Part shown: positions 15,627-24,177 of the stretch, one piece after another
Layout of the letters: each line of letters starts with the position of its first letter
Position numbering within the stretch: the first letter of the stretch is position 1
Source of the DNA: a virus
Strand: one strand, 5' to 3'
IMG/VR virus record: IMGVR_UViG_3300001782_000147
Location: 1-47,617 of that record
Length of the DNA stretch: 47,617 nt
The notes under the pieces: generated by a model
Told to the model about the DNA's origin: nothing
Database searches by the model: none
Seen by the model: only the letters and a program-made list of their open reading frames with translations
Program-made: the position numbers and the translations under genes

Positions 15627-16993
15627 ATTAGATTCTGAAAATCGTCATTGAAGACAAATCGACCGCCGACCGCGTTGTTCATCGTGGCTTTGAGCCACTT
15701 TTGCAGAGAGCTTTCCGTCGGATAGTTGATTATCTGTTGAGAAGCTATGATTCCGCCGATAACCGGCTTAGAGAACTGTACGTCAACGCTAAGTCCGTCT
15801 ACATCGGTGACCTTGATTCCGGTATCCGGATGACCGATAAGACAGAGTGGGTTTTCTGAGCCGTCTGCTGGCATAATCAAACTGCCGATAGGGAACGTTC
15901 CCTTGACACCTGCGGTAGTCATTGTAACTGTCGGACGCAGAGTAGCGGTAGGAACCGGTGTAGTAATGTCGATTTCAATAAGCGGGACCGGTCGATTAGC
16001 CCAGTTGTGAGAAACATCATCGAAAGTAAATATAATCCCTGTCGGAACTGTACCGCTAACTGCAATATCGTTCGCTCCGACTACGGTCGTAAGTTCAGTC
16101 TCGATATTTGCCGTAGATGTATCACCGGCAAGTTCTTTCGTGTGGTAAACTACGCCGGTATCCGGATGGGTCAGCTTCAATACATACTTGTCACCAGCAG
16201 CCATATTGGTTGCATCGATAGTTTGAACACACGTCACGCCCGGAGTAGCAGCACCGGCCAGTTCACCCGGAGTCGTCTCGACAAAAGTGCAGGTTGTCGG
16301 ACCTGTCGCGGCACTTATATCCATACTGAGCATCGGCACATCACCGAGAGTAGTAGCGAACGTCCACGTACAAGTCAGTTCGGTATCCGGTTCGTGTGCA
16401 CCTTGTACGGTAATATCACCGGTATTGACGGACGGCAATGCGTCGAGAGCAGCCTGAATCTGAGCGGTCGTAGCATCGAAAGCAATGTCAGCAGTCGTAT
16501 AGCCCTTGTAGCTCAAGGTGAACGTTCCTGCGGTCATAAGGGCATCGAGAGTAGATGTCTGAACCTCAGCAACCGCCGCGTTTGTCGCAAGCGTAATCGT
16601 TCCGGCTTTAGCCGTTCCGGAATAACTGAATGTCAAAGCCCGTACATCATCGCCGCCGTCCGTAGTCGGACCTACGATTTTGAAAACACCACCGGCTTTG
16701 ATACGTCGGTCGAGTTCAGTTCCGGTCGCGACACTGACAGAAACGGTTGCGGCACCGGCTGTAATAGCAGCGGTGACAGTACCGATGATACTCGGAGCAA
16801 ACAGACCGTTGTTAGACCGCTTACCCATAACGATACCGGGACGGAGCACATCGACATCACCGGTATTAAGCGGGTCTCGACTTTCAGAACCGTCAATAAC
16901 CCGACCGCCCGGCAAAAACATTGCACCGAGTAGCGATGCGAATATCTGACGCGGTGTCGTGCTTCTTGTAGTTCCAATTCCTGGTACTTGCAT
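15623..16993 (-). CDS. Capsid decoration-like protein with inserted repeat domains
   Basis: A 456-residue protein between protease/scaffold and capsid. The N-terminus (about 1-95, ending GVFKIVG) and C-terminus (about 350-456, GTFPIGSLIMPADG...) resemble a small decoration or head-stabilising protein interrupted by inserts. The middle holds tandem beta domains of the form F-T-L-S-Y-x-G-x-T-T...A-Q-I-Q-A-A-L-x-A-L...I-T-V, a module seen in several phage and bacterial surface proteins. A weaker second copy (KLTHPDTGVVYHTKEL...) follows. The inserts could project from the capsid. Confidence 0.6.
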   Translation of the reverse strand: MQVPGIGTTRSTTPRQIFASLLGAMFLPGGRVIDGSESRDPLNTGDVDVLRPGIVMGKRSNNGLFAPSIIGTVTAAITAGAATVSVSVATGTELDRRIKAGGVFKIVGPTTDGGDDVRALTFSYSGTAKAGTITLATNAAVAEVQTSTLDALMTAGTFTLSYKGYTTADIAFDATTAQIQAALDALPSVNTGDITVQGAHEPDTELTCTWTFATTLGDVPMLSMDISAATGPTTCTFVETTPGELAGAATPGVTCVQTIDATNMAAGDKYVLKLTHPDTGVVYHTKELAGDTSTANIETELTTVVGANDIAVSGTVPTGIIFTFDDVSHNWANRPVPLIEIDITTPVPTATLRPTVTMTTAGVKGTFPIGSLIMPADGSENPLCLIGHPDTGIKVTDVDGLSVDVQFSKPVIGGIIASQQIINYPTESSLQKWLKATMNNAVGGRFVFNDDFQNLI

Positions 16994-17054
16994 TTTGAAA
17001 ATCTCCTATAAAAAGTTGTTTTTTATTTTCAAAACATCCTGAACATTAAAAACG

Positions 17055-17624
17055 TTACGTGGTTTTTTGTTTCTGTGGGTCAATGCCAGCACCCATCAAC
17101 ATCGCTTCTTTGGATTTTTCGTCCGGCTTGACTTCATCGCTGTCGTCCGGTGAACTACGGGAGAGGTCGACAACCTGACGTTTCGTCATCTCTCCGAGTT
17201 TTACCGGGTCGTTTTCCTTCAATGCTGTATAAATCTCATCTGCTACCGACGGTTGTTCAGCTTTTTCTCCGCGTAGTGACAGCATAGCAATTTTGCGTTC
17301 TCCTTTTGTGCCGATTAGAATTGCACATAGTTTGTCCTTGACCACAGGCGTAATTTTTCCGGTCTTGACCAGTTCCGCAAAACGTTTCTCCTGCGTATCA
17401 GCGATTTGCTCCGCAAGATTCGGGTCTATGCTCGCAGCCTTTTGCTTTGTACCGCCGGTGGATTCCTTTTCAGCTTTGAGGTCAACGACTTCTTGACTCA
17501 GGTTAGCTATCTTTTCGTCTTGTTGCTCGAAACGTTCCTTGAGTCTTTGCACAGCGTTGTCTGCGGTCAAGTCGTCACCGGCACCAAGAAGTTCCTTGAG
17601 TTGCCCTAAAGTTTTTTCATCCAT
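17055..17624 (-). CDS. Nested in-frame capsid scaffold (Mu Z / lambda Nu3-like)
   Basis: Inside the protease gene, ATG 17624 (residue 344) is in frame and preceded by TAAGGAG nine bases upstream, a far better ribosome binding site than chance would give within a coding region. The product would be 189 residues, starting MDEKTLGQLKELLGAG and dominated by a coiled coil (about 25-55) and a charged C-terminus. In Mu and lambda, scaffolds are made from nested starts within the protease gene in this way. Inference from position and SD only. Confidence 0.55.
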   Translation of the reverse strand: MDEKTLGQLKELLGAGDDLTADNAVQRLKERFEQQDEKIANLSQEVVDLKAEKESTGGTKQKAASIDPNLAEQIADTQEKRFAELVKTGKITPVVKDKLCAILIGTKGERKIAMLSLRGEKAEQPSVADEIYTALKENDPVKLGEMTKRQVVDLSRSSPDDSDEVKPDEKSKEAMLMGAGIDPQKQKTT

Positions 17625-18653
17625 TTGTTCAGTCTCCTTACTTAGACTTGATAACGTAAATACAGGTATTTTCTCAGCAGAACCGCGTGCCGCCGCTTTG
17701 TCGACGCTTTCAAAATCACTTTGACCCGGCACGACCGGCTGCTGAACAATACTAACGTGAACGATTGCCTCTCCGTATGCGTTACCCTTACCGTCCTTAT
17801 ACTCTCGGTCAATAGCTACGCTGACGTTCTTGTTGCGTTTTACAATATCGATAGCATCGTGACCGCGTATTTCGAGAATGAATGACAAAGTTTTTTTGTT
17901 GTCGTTTTCCGGATTGGTTTCAATCATCGCATCGACCGCATAACCGAGATTGTCAGCAGCCGAGCGGCTGTGGTCTAACGGAACTTCAACATCTACTCCG
18001 TTTTGACGCATCATCTTAAAAGCTGATAGAAAATGATTGAGACGTTCCTCGGTTACATCGAGTTTCCAGCCGAAAAGAGGATGAGTATAAACGCCGATTG
18101 GCAATGCGTCCTTCTTGAAGTGTTGAATCGGGTCTTCTCCGTCTTTTTCCTTCACACTGCTAACCGCAAACGGTAAATCTCCTTCAACGCCGATGCCATA
18201 AAACGGTAACGAACTTCCTTGTTTTTGCTGTTCAAGCATACGACGTGCTTTTGCCTGCACGCGGTCTTTGACGTTTTGAGGCAGATTGCTCTGTGGAATC
18301 CGAGCAATTGCATTACGTAAATGAGGTAAATCGATTTTGCCGTTAGCGTCTTTGTACGGAAAATGCCGGAGAGAGCGAGGTACGGTTTTCCCGTCACCGT
18401 CTTTGTTTCCACCGGATTCGATATAGAGAAAGGCAGAGTCCGGCAAATCGTTTATGTACTTTTGTGTCCAAACAGCCAACTCGTCATAAACGTTGCTCAG
18501 ATTTCTATTGATTGCAGCAGCTTGTTTTTGACAAGCCTCTTTCGAATCGTGACCGCCTCCGTCGACTGGGTTGCCCTTAATCGTTTTTTCGATGTTGCCG
18601 CTTGAATCGACAATCCGCCAAACATCGTTTTTTTGAGCACAATGTACGGGCAT
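17055..18653 (-). CDS. Head maturation protease fused to scaffold (Mu I-like)
   Basis: A 532-residue protein. Residues 1-50 form a small N-terminal domain (MPVHCAQKNDVWRIVDSSG). Residues 80-130 contain LRHFPYKDANGKIDLPHLRNA, a segment shared with phage prohead proteins and ChaB-like domains. A protease-like domain (about 150-320) includes VDVEVPLDHSRSAADNLGYA and ends VSIVQQPVVPGQ. The C-terminal 190 residues are a coiled-coil scaffold. The whole matches Mu gpI, which cleaves scaffold and capsid during head maturation. A terminator and structured leader precede the gene. Confidence 0.7.
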   Translation of the reverse strand: MPVHCAQKNDVWRIVDSSGNIEKTIKGNPVDGGGHDSKEACQKQAAAINRNLSNVYDELAVWTQKYINDLPDSAFLYIESGGNKDGDGKTVPRSLRHFPYKDANGKIDLPHLRNAIARIPQSNLPQNVKDRVQAKARRMLEQQKQGSSLPFYGIGVEGDLPFAVSSVKEKDGEDPIQHFKKDALPIGVYTHPLFGWKLDVTEERLNHFLSAFKMMRQNGVDVEVPLDHSRSAADNLGYAVDAMIETNPENDNKKTLSFILEIRGHDAIDIVKRNKNVSVAIDREYKDGKGNAYGEAIVHVSIVQQPVVPGQSDFESVDKAAARGSAEKIPVFTLSSLSKETEQMDEKTLGQLKELLGAGDDLTADNAVQRLKERFEQQDEKIANLSQEVVDLKAEKESTGGTKQKAASIDPNLAEQIADTQEKRFAELVKTGKITPVVKDKLCAILIGTKGERKIAMLSLRGEKAEQPSVADEIYTALKENDPVKLGEMTKRQVVDLSRSSPDDSDEVKPDEKSKEAMLMGAGIDPQKQKTT

Positions 18654-18664
18654 TTTTCACCTTT

Positions 18665-18697
18665 CAAAAAAACAAGGGCTGTCATTTTCGACAGCCC
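18665..18697 (-). terminator. Intrinsic terminator upstream of the protease gene
   Basis: On the minus strand GGGCTGTC-GAAAAT-GACAGCCC (18697-18676) is a perfect 8-bp stem followed by TTGTTTTTTT. It stands only 12 bases before the protease start codon, inside the head operon, so it must be bypassed for protease and capsid expression or act as an attenuator. Confidence 0.8.
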
Positions 18698-18760
18698 CTA
18701 TACCGAGCTTCGATGGGTATAGCATCTCGACGGTAGCTAACCGCCTGTGCTCAGATTTTT
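18698..18760 (-). ncRNA. Structured leader before the terminator (attenuator/riboregulator candidate)
   Basis: Just upstream of the terminator the minus-strand RNA can form a junction: GAGC (18752-18749) with GCTC (18708-18705), CGGT/ACCG hairpin (18743-18731) and GATG/CATC hairpin (18726-18712). An alternative pairing ATACC/GGTAT (18720-18700) competes with these. Mutually exclusive folds directly before an intrinsic terminator are the hallmark of attenuators, riboswitches and put-like antitermination RNAs. I recognise no known class. Confidence 0.45.
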
Positions 18761-18829
18761 TGCTCTAATTTGAAACTAAGTCAGAAAAAAACGGAATTCC
18801 AATAATTTTTCAAATTTTTTTGAAAATTT

Positions 18830-19726
18830 TCATACAAGCATATCTGCAAAGACTTTACCGTAATTTACGTCCCAATCTCTGTCGGGTATCGGCTCATAAA
18901 TCTTGCCGTCCCGCTCGATTGACGTCGGTCTCTTTTCCGCGTATGTTTCGTCCTTGAAAATCTCGTTGCAATCACAACGGCAGCAAAAACCGTTCGGAGG
19001 CCAGATACTATCCCACATCGGACTATCTTTCGGCAAAGTAGTCCCTTCAAGTGCCTCGTGGCTCGGCCTGACTCTATCGTCTCCGGCGGTCACGTACTCG
19101 TAGCCCCAGAGAATTTCCTGTATCTCCGAGGATTCGTTCGCGTTCCAACGACCGGCACCATACGCGACTTCAATCTGCGTGCGAACCAAGGTCTCTATGA
19201 GCCACGGATGAGCAGCCTCGATCCCGGCGTTCGTAAAGGCAGTACGCAGATGTGATATTCCTTCGCGGACGTGCATACCGCGTTCGACAATTTCAGCAAC
19301 CGCGATTCGTGCTTTGTTCTCAACCGCCATACCGAGCCTCCGTGTCACGTGTGTTGCTTCGTTGCCATATTTCCCTCTTAATGCAACAAGACGCATCTCC
19401 GGAATGTCGAGCCATCTTTTGACGAACTCCGTAGCGGTATCGTACGGACCTAAGCCGATTTGATGTCTACGCATATAATCTGCCGCAGTCAGAACGGAAC
19501 GCCGTCGACCGTACAGGTGAGCGGCAATCAACGCGTCAAGTATCAACGGTTCGAGTTCGAGTAGTTCTTGAAAGACGGCAGTACCGACATCACCGGGACC
19601 GATATATGCCCGGATACCTGCGATACGAGCATTGACACCGATACGTTTTGCCTCACGCATACCGATTCTTACAAGCCGGTTTTTGTCGCGTCGGAATTGT
19701 CGGAATTGTCGGATTCTACTATTCAT
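18830..19726 (-). CDS. Phage Mu F-like head morphogenesis protein
   Basis: A 298-residue protein with an N-terminal helical region and the MuF C-terminal domain (about 180-280). The signature is RTQIEVAYGAGRWNA, YVTAGDDRVRPSHEALEGT and PPNGFCCRCDCNEIF, where the Cys cluster is typical of the family. MuF proteins are minor head proteins made with the portal and sometimes packaged or ejected. The start overlaps the portal stop as ATGA. About 100 bases follow before the structured leader and terminator. Confidence 0.85.
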   Translation of the reverse strand: MNSRIRQFRQFRRDKNRLVRIGMREAKRIGVNARIAGIRAYIGPGDVGTAVFQELLELEPLILDALIAAHLYGRRRSVLTAADYMRRHQIGLGPYDTATEFVKRWLDIPEMRLVALRGKYGNEATHVTRRLGMAVENKARIAVAEIVERGMHVREGISHLRTAFTNAGIEAAHPWLIETLVRTQIEVAYGAGRWNANESSEIQEILWGYEYVTAGDDRVRPSHEALEGTTLPKDSPMWDSIWPPNGFCCRCDCNEIFKDETYAEKRPTSIERDGKIYEPIPDRDWDVNYGKVFADMLV

Positions 19727-21117
19727 TTTGCCTTGCTGAAAATCTTACGCACCCATTTCTCCATTCGTCCGGGTGAACGACTTTGCTCCTCAATATCTTC
19801 GCGGTTTTTTTCATCGTCGGTCTGCTCTTTTTTCTTGCTTATATTTTCCTCAGTTGGGATTTTTTCGGTTGCTTTCGGCAGACCGACAGTATCGAGTAAC
19901 GAATTTACATCAATCCATTGCAGGAACAAATCGATGTTCGATTTTTCACCGAGGACGGCCTTGATAATCTCCTTGAAAAAGATTCGCTGAATCGGGTCAA
20001 TACTGCCGCGTTCAAGCCAGACGGAATCTTTATAGTGTTGACCGAAATTGTATGTCACTAACGGATTGACGATTTGCTTGCTGACTTCCTCCAAGATATC
20101 AAGGAATACCAAATCCGCAATCACAAGGGCAAGTTCCGCCTGCGTCTCAGATTCTGCCTTCGTTCCGTACTGACCTTCGGTCGCTGCACGTTCCGGTATG
20201 AGCCAGCCACGCATCATAAGAGATTCCAAATGCCGAAGCATATCGGTGAATCCTCTTGCGTGTGCCCCTTTAGATTCGAGAAATTCGATATGCCACGCCT
20301 TTAGCTGAGTGATGTCTATACCAGACCGGGCAAGGTCCCCGGCAAAAGCTGCCATCGTATTCGGCATCGCGACACCGTTACCCATACCTAAATTTGACAG
20401 AACCTTTTTAGCAAGTTCCCAGTTAGATTTTGTCGAGCCGGTTTCGTCCTGTCCCTCACCTTCCGGATATTCGACAATCGGGATTATACCGGCTGTTTTC
20501 TTTGCGTATTTTCCGCGTCGTTCTGAAATTTCCTGCCAGTGATGCCACGCCGTTCTACGGATATTCTCGTGCCGAGACCGACCGAAGATGTTTCCTGCCT
20601 CCCCGTCATAAGTGAAAACGAAACATTTCACCGGCGGTAAATCCACGTCCATATTACGAATGCCCTCAAAGACTCCGGTTTTTTTATCGACTAACGGAAC
20701 GGATACGTCAACCAACAACGGTTTGAGTTTTTCATAGATAAGTTTTCCTTCATCGTTGATATTCCAGACTTTTTCAAACGGTGACCAGCCGTAATCCAAA
20801 GCATATAGAACATTCTTGATTAACTGAGACCATACCGAGCCGATTTGCTTTTCAACGAGAACTTTTATATCTTCTGGGACCTCATCGGCTGTCACAACAG
20901 ACCACATCGCGGTTCTAATCGGAGCGGTCGCGACCGAACGAGCAAGAGCTATTGTCGGATTAGCCCTCATCGTGCGATACGTTTTATAAGTTCCTATTGC
21001 AGCCTGTCCGTAACCGGCAAACGAACTAATGACACCGGCAACATCAGCAACGTATGTCTGGGTTTTTGTACGCTCTCCTTTTTCCGGTAGCTTCGGTTTT
21101 TGATTCTGTTTTGCCAT
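19723..21117 (-). CDS. Portal protein (Mu gp29-like, DUF935)
   Basis: A 464-residue protein in the portal position between TerL and the MuF protein. Features of the DUF935 family include an early NPTIALARSVATAPI segment (about 53-67), QLIKNVLYALDYGWSPFEKVW (about 97-117), and LAKKVLSNLGMGNGVAMP followed by KAWHIEFLESKGAHARGFT. The tail is charged and helical. The dodecameric portal forms the DNA channel and docks the terminase. Start ATG 21117 has AAGGAG upstream. Confidence 0.8.
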   Translation of the reverse strand: MAKQNQKPKLPEKGERTKTQTYVADVAGVISSFAGYGQAAIGTYKTYRTMRANPTIALARSVATAPIRTAMWSVVTADEVPEDIKVLVEKQIGSVWSQLIKNVLYALDYGWSPFEKVWNINDEGKLIYEKLKPLLVDVSVPLVDKKTGVFEGIRNMDVDLPPVKCFVFTYDGEAGNIFGRSRHENIRRTAWHHWQEISERRGKYAKKTAGIIPIVEYPEGEGQDETGSTKSNWELAKKVLSNLGMGNGVAMPNTMAAFAGDLARSGIDITQLKAWHIEFLESKGAHARGFTDMLRHLESLMMRGWLIPERAATEGQYGTKAESETQAELALVIADLVFLDILEEVSKQIVNPLVTYNFGQHYKDSVWLERGSIDPIQRIFFKEIIKAVLGEKSNIDLFLQWIDVNSLLDTVGLPKATEKIPTEENISKKKEQTDDEKNREDIEEQSRSPGRMEKWVRKIFSKAK

Positions 21118-21127
21118 TTGAAACTCC

Positions 21128-22546
21128 TTAGCCTGTTATGATTCGACCGCCGATTTCGGAACCTTCTATACGGATTGGCCGAACGAACCAAATCCGATAA
21201 CCGTCAGCAGAACTCGGATGACTTAATTTGCGGTCTGTAAGAGCAATTTCACCGAATTTATCACGCATCATCTTTCGCAAGTCCTCGATAAGTCTTTCAC
21301 AGCGAGGATGGATTTGATAGTGCATCTTACCGGTATAATCTTTCAAGGCACAGTTGACGGCATTGATTCTATCAACGACTAATGGATTTGACCGTGGTAC
21401 GCGGATTCGATACGGGATATTTTGTTGTTTAAGATGTTGCCGCAAAATAGAGTAGCAGCTCTGTCCGGTGCCAGCCCATTCGCTTTGTCCGGTTGCATCA
21501 CCGAAAATCTCCAGAGGTCCGGATTCCTGCCAGTTCCATCTTAGCTTTTTCAATAACAAAATAAGGTGATTGGCAGCCTGAATAACATCCATTCGAGGTC
21601 CGTGTATCTCATAAACAGTCGTAAATAAATCGAGGTCTCCGTGATATTGACCTATCTCCACGTGCATACCCGGAACGATATTAAAATCAAGTGTAATCTG
21701 TAACGGCAGACCTTGTCTAAGCTTGACGTTCGGATTGACGTGCAAGTCCATATCGAATTGAGAGTATACCTTGCCGCCTCCGAATGAGGCAGCTTTGCCC
21801 ATAAGATACTGCTCGGCAAGTTCCGGGGTTAGAATACCTTGTTGTCTGCGTAAAAAATCCTGTGCAGCCGGGTTCTCACTTGTCGGTGAACGATATAATG
21901 CCCTGTCGGTTTTCCCTGCGTGCATTTCCTCGTAAACTTTCGTGGTGTCACCCTCGTTTGTATAAGTGAGTATAACCTGTAAGAGTTTTGCTTTTTTGAC
22001 ACTTTTTTCGTGCGGCTGTCTGACACGACCGAGCATCTGTATGAACGGGTCATTCAGAGGATTATACGGGTCTGACTTCCACCGAGCCGGTTCGTCCGCC
22101 CACGCGATAGCGACCGTAAAGCCTGTAATTCGTTTCGGTACGTCCGCAGACCGTATCAAGATGACGCTCGGATTGTACTTTGTCCCCAAATCCGGCAGAA
22201 TCAAAGCAGGTCCGGAGTAACGACCGCCGGTTATCGAACCGCTACCGCACCAACGGTAAGATATATTTGCTTCCTGTAATCTGTCCTGCAGATGTGGTAC
22301 GCAGAAGTCCATAGCATTGCTGTATGTCGGTGCTACGCACAGACTCGGAATATAAGTCGGTTCACCGGAATCGTCAAATGCGTTGTAGATATGTCCGGTT
22401 ACTTCCTTCCCTGAACCGGCAAATGTTTTACCGGAATACCAACCGCCTTCGAGACCGACGATAAAATGCTGCCAATCATTTGCAAATTTTTCTTGACCGC
22501 CCGGATTCGGTGTTATAACCGGTTCGGCTGCAAGCTCAATCTTCAT
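21128..22546 (-). CDS. terL: Terminase large subunit
   Basis: A 472-residue packaging motor with Walker A GGWYSGKT (34-41) and Walker B VAIAWADE (Asp151-Glu152). The nuclease domain has acidic residues at LDFN (Asp287), GDATGQ (Asp350) and the late SSADGYRIW (about 444-452). It cuts and translocates DNA into the prohead at the portal. The start overlaps the preceding 93-residue gene by ATGA. The packaging mechanism cannot be read from sequence alone, but the permuted ends of this assembly would fit headful packaging. Confidence 0.9.
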   Translation of the reverse strand: MKIELAAEPVITPNPGGQEKFANDWQHFIVGLEGGWYSGKTFAGSGKEVTGHIYNAFDDSGEPTYIPSLCVAPTYSNAMDFCVPHLQDRLQEANISYRWCGSGSITGGRYSGPALILPDLGTKYNPSVILIRSADVPKRITGFTVAIAWADEPARWKSDPYNPLNDPFIQMLGRVRQPHEKSVKKAKLLQVILTYTNEGDTTKVYEEMHAGKTDRALYRSPTSENPAAQDFLRRQQGILTPELAEQYLMGKAASFGGGKVYSQFDMDLHVNPNVKLRQGLPLQITLDFNIVPGMHVEIGQYHGDLDLFTTVYEIHGPRMDVIQAANHLILLLKKLRWNWQESGPLEIFGDATGQSEWAGTGQSCYSILRQHLKQQNIPYRIRVPRSNPLVVDRINAVNCALKDYTGKMHYQIHPRCERLIEDLRKMMRDKFGEIALTDRKLSHPSSADGYRIWFVRPIRIEGSEIGGRIITG

Positions 22547-22824
22547 ATTTTCAGTTCGTCAAGTATCTTTTCCCATTTCGGGATTGCTTTTTGCAAGTCG
22601 TTGACAGTTGTATTTTTGTCCGTCCGCAGTTCTATTATCTGTGCTACCAGTGTCACTAACTTACTTTGCTGAATCGATGACAATGGTTCACGCAAGAATG
22701 CGGCTTGTGCTTGTTTCATAGACCGTTTGCTTGCTGCATCCGGTTTTGTGTTAAGCTGTGCAGTCTCTTTTTTAGGCTGCGAACTTTTTTTCTCCGCCTT
22801 TTCTTTTCCGCGTCCGAATACCAT
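22543..22824 (-). CDS. Small helical protein before TerL
   Basis: A 93-residue protein with a Lys/Ser-rich disordered N-terminus (KEKAEKKSSQPKKE) and a helical C-terminal half ending PKWEKILDELKI. It has a clear TTAGGAG ribosome binding site and an ATGA overlap with TerL. Translational coupling to TerL suggests a packaging or head-assembly accessory; no family recognised. Confidence 0.5.
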   Translation of the reverse strand: MVFGRGKEKAEKKSSQPKKETAQLNTKPDAASKRSMKQAQAAFLREPLSSIQQSKLVTLVAQIIELRTDKNTTVNDLQKAIPKWEKILDELKI

Positions 22825-22835
22825 AACAAAATCTC

Positions 22836-23171
22836 CTAACCGTGTTTTTTATAAAGTAACAATCCGAAAACTACAATTGCGATAATAGCCCACACAATCA
22901 GCCTTTGCAGAATCGGTCTCCAGAACTCACGGGTATTTATCCGTGACTGATTGCTGCTTTTTTTGCAGTTGCTTAACTGTTGAACCTTTGTCACCAGTCC
23001 GGTATCCGGAGTCGGGTTACCGAAGGTTACGTCTTTCAATTCTTGTATTTGTTGCCCTCTGTTCTCACAGCGTTGGTCTATCGTCCCTTTCCACTGAAAG
23101 AGTTCGACAATCATTTCGTGCGTTTTAGTGACGACATCGTGAACATCTTTTATAGTAGGATTATAGCTCAT
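22836..23171 (-). CDS. Coiled-coil protein with C-terminal membrane anchor
   Basis: A 111-residue protein with an N-terminal helix (MSYNPTIKDVHDVVTKTHEMIVELF), a polar middle and one hydrophobic segment near the C-terminus (LIVWAIIAIVVFGLLLY, about 92-108) followed by KKHG. The layout is like XhlA-type or holin-associated proteins and small phage proteins of DUF-class. Its place between a virion protein and TerL is unusual for lysis genes, so function is open. Confidence 0.5.
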   Translation of the reverse strand: MSYNPTIKDVHDVVTKTHEMIVELFQWKGTIDQRCENRGQQIQELKDVTFGNPTPDTGLVTKVQQLSNCKKSSNQSRINTREFWRPILQRLIVWAIIAIVVFGLLLYKKHG

Positions 23172-23184
23172 CTTAAAACCCTTT

Positions 23185-24177
23185 TTAACCCGTTTTTGTC
23201 TGATAAATAACTTGCCATTCTAAACGCAGCAAAAGTATCACTGAACCGTATACGACCTCGACAAAAACAAAGTGCTTTTCCGTTGAAAACAAACCGCCGA
23301 TATTATCCGGAATTGTCCCTTTATAATTACCCGATGAAGTCGGTATGTAAGTCAAACTTATATCCTTGCCGTTCGGCAGACCGACATAGAATCCCTCGTC
23401 GCCGTCAAACGTTTCGGCGACGTATGTTTTGTCGATAATGAAGTTGTCTGCGTCTCTAATCGCTTCAATATCGTACTGGTCATTATGCTGGTCTGTGCTC
23501 TCAATTCGAATAAAATCGCTGCTATCGAGACCGTGTGCCGTTGCCGGAATTTTCGTCCGTTGATTTTTCGTTGAATCAGCAGTTATCGTTGCAAAGTTAT
23601 CAAGATGACAGTTACCGGTCTCCGTCACTACCCACGCTTTTGTAAACTTAAACTTTGTATCGTCGACCTTCGTAATTGTATAAGTGCCGTTGTAATTAGT
23701 CGTATCGGTTATCTCGACCGAATCTCCGGTCAACGCACCGTGAGCGGACGCACAGTTTGCCTGAACTTCTCCGCCACCGGCATCTTCGAACGAACTGATT
23801 GCGACTTGAGGTCCGTCCATATCCTCGGCGGCACTAAATGTTCCGATCTGCGATGATATATGCAAATCACCGGCTGCGTCACCGCCAGCCCACGTTCCGG
23901 ACGATACTTCAATTTGTTCTATTACAGCCGTTGCTCCGCTCGTAACTCCGACGATAGTATCACCGAGAGTAGGCACGTGGACTCCGCCGCTCGTAAAAGA
24001 TAACTTGTGTAAAGCTACCGCAGAACCGGCAGTGATAGAACCTAATTCCGGTTTGAAAATCGAAACCTTTACCGAATCCGCGTTGTTGATATATGAACCG
24101 GTATCGTTGTCCTTTAATCCGGTGATTTGAAATAAGGTGTCACTCCCTATAAAGATTTTGTCAGTTAGTTCAGCCAT
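23185..24177 (-). CDS. Putative virion fibre or decoration protein, beta-rich
   Basis: A 330-residue protein, Thr/Gly/Asp-rich, starting MAELTDKIFIGSDTLFQITGL. It contains repeated short beta units, for example HGALTGDSVEITDTTNYNGTY and HGLDSSDFIRIESTDQHNDQY (about 145-165 and 212-232), each followed by a D-x-(K/N)-F motif. These repeats are typical of phage structural proteins that fold as beta stacks. It overlaps the LamG gene by eight bases and probably works with it in a fibre complex. Confidence 0.5.
   Translation of the reverse strand: MAELTDKIFIGSDTLFQITGLKDNDTGSYINNADSVKVSIFKPELGSITAGSAVALHKLSFTSGGVHVPTLGDTIVGVTSGATAVIEQIEVSSGTWAGGDAAGDLHISSQIGTFSAAEDMDGPQVAISSFEDAGGGEVQANCASAHGALTGDSVEITDTTNYNGTYTITKVDDTKFKFTKAWVVTETGNCHLDNFATITADSTKNQRTKIPATAHGLDSSDFIRIESTDQHNDQYDIEAIRDADNFIIDKTYVAETFDGDEGFYVGLPNGKDISLTYIPTSSGNYKGTIPDNIGGLFSTEKHFVFVEVVYGSVILLLRLEWQVIYQTKTG

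Noticed and set aside
16007-16933. A 308-codon open frame on the plus strand opposite the decoration gene
   Set aside because: It has no ribosome binding site, is Arg/Ser/Thr-rich without a hydrophobic core, and mirrors the codon bias of the real minus-strand gene; it is a shadow frame.
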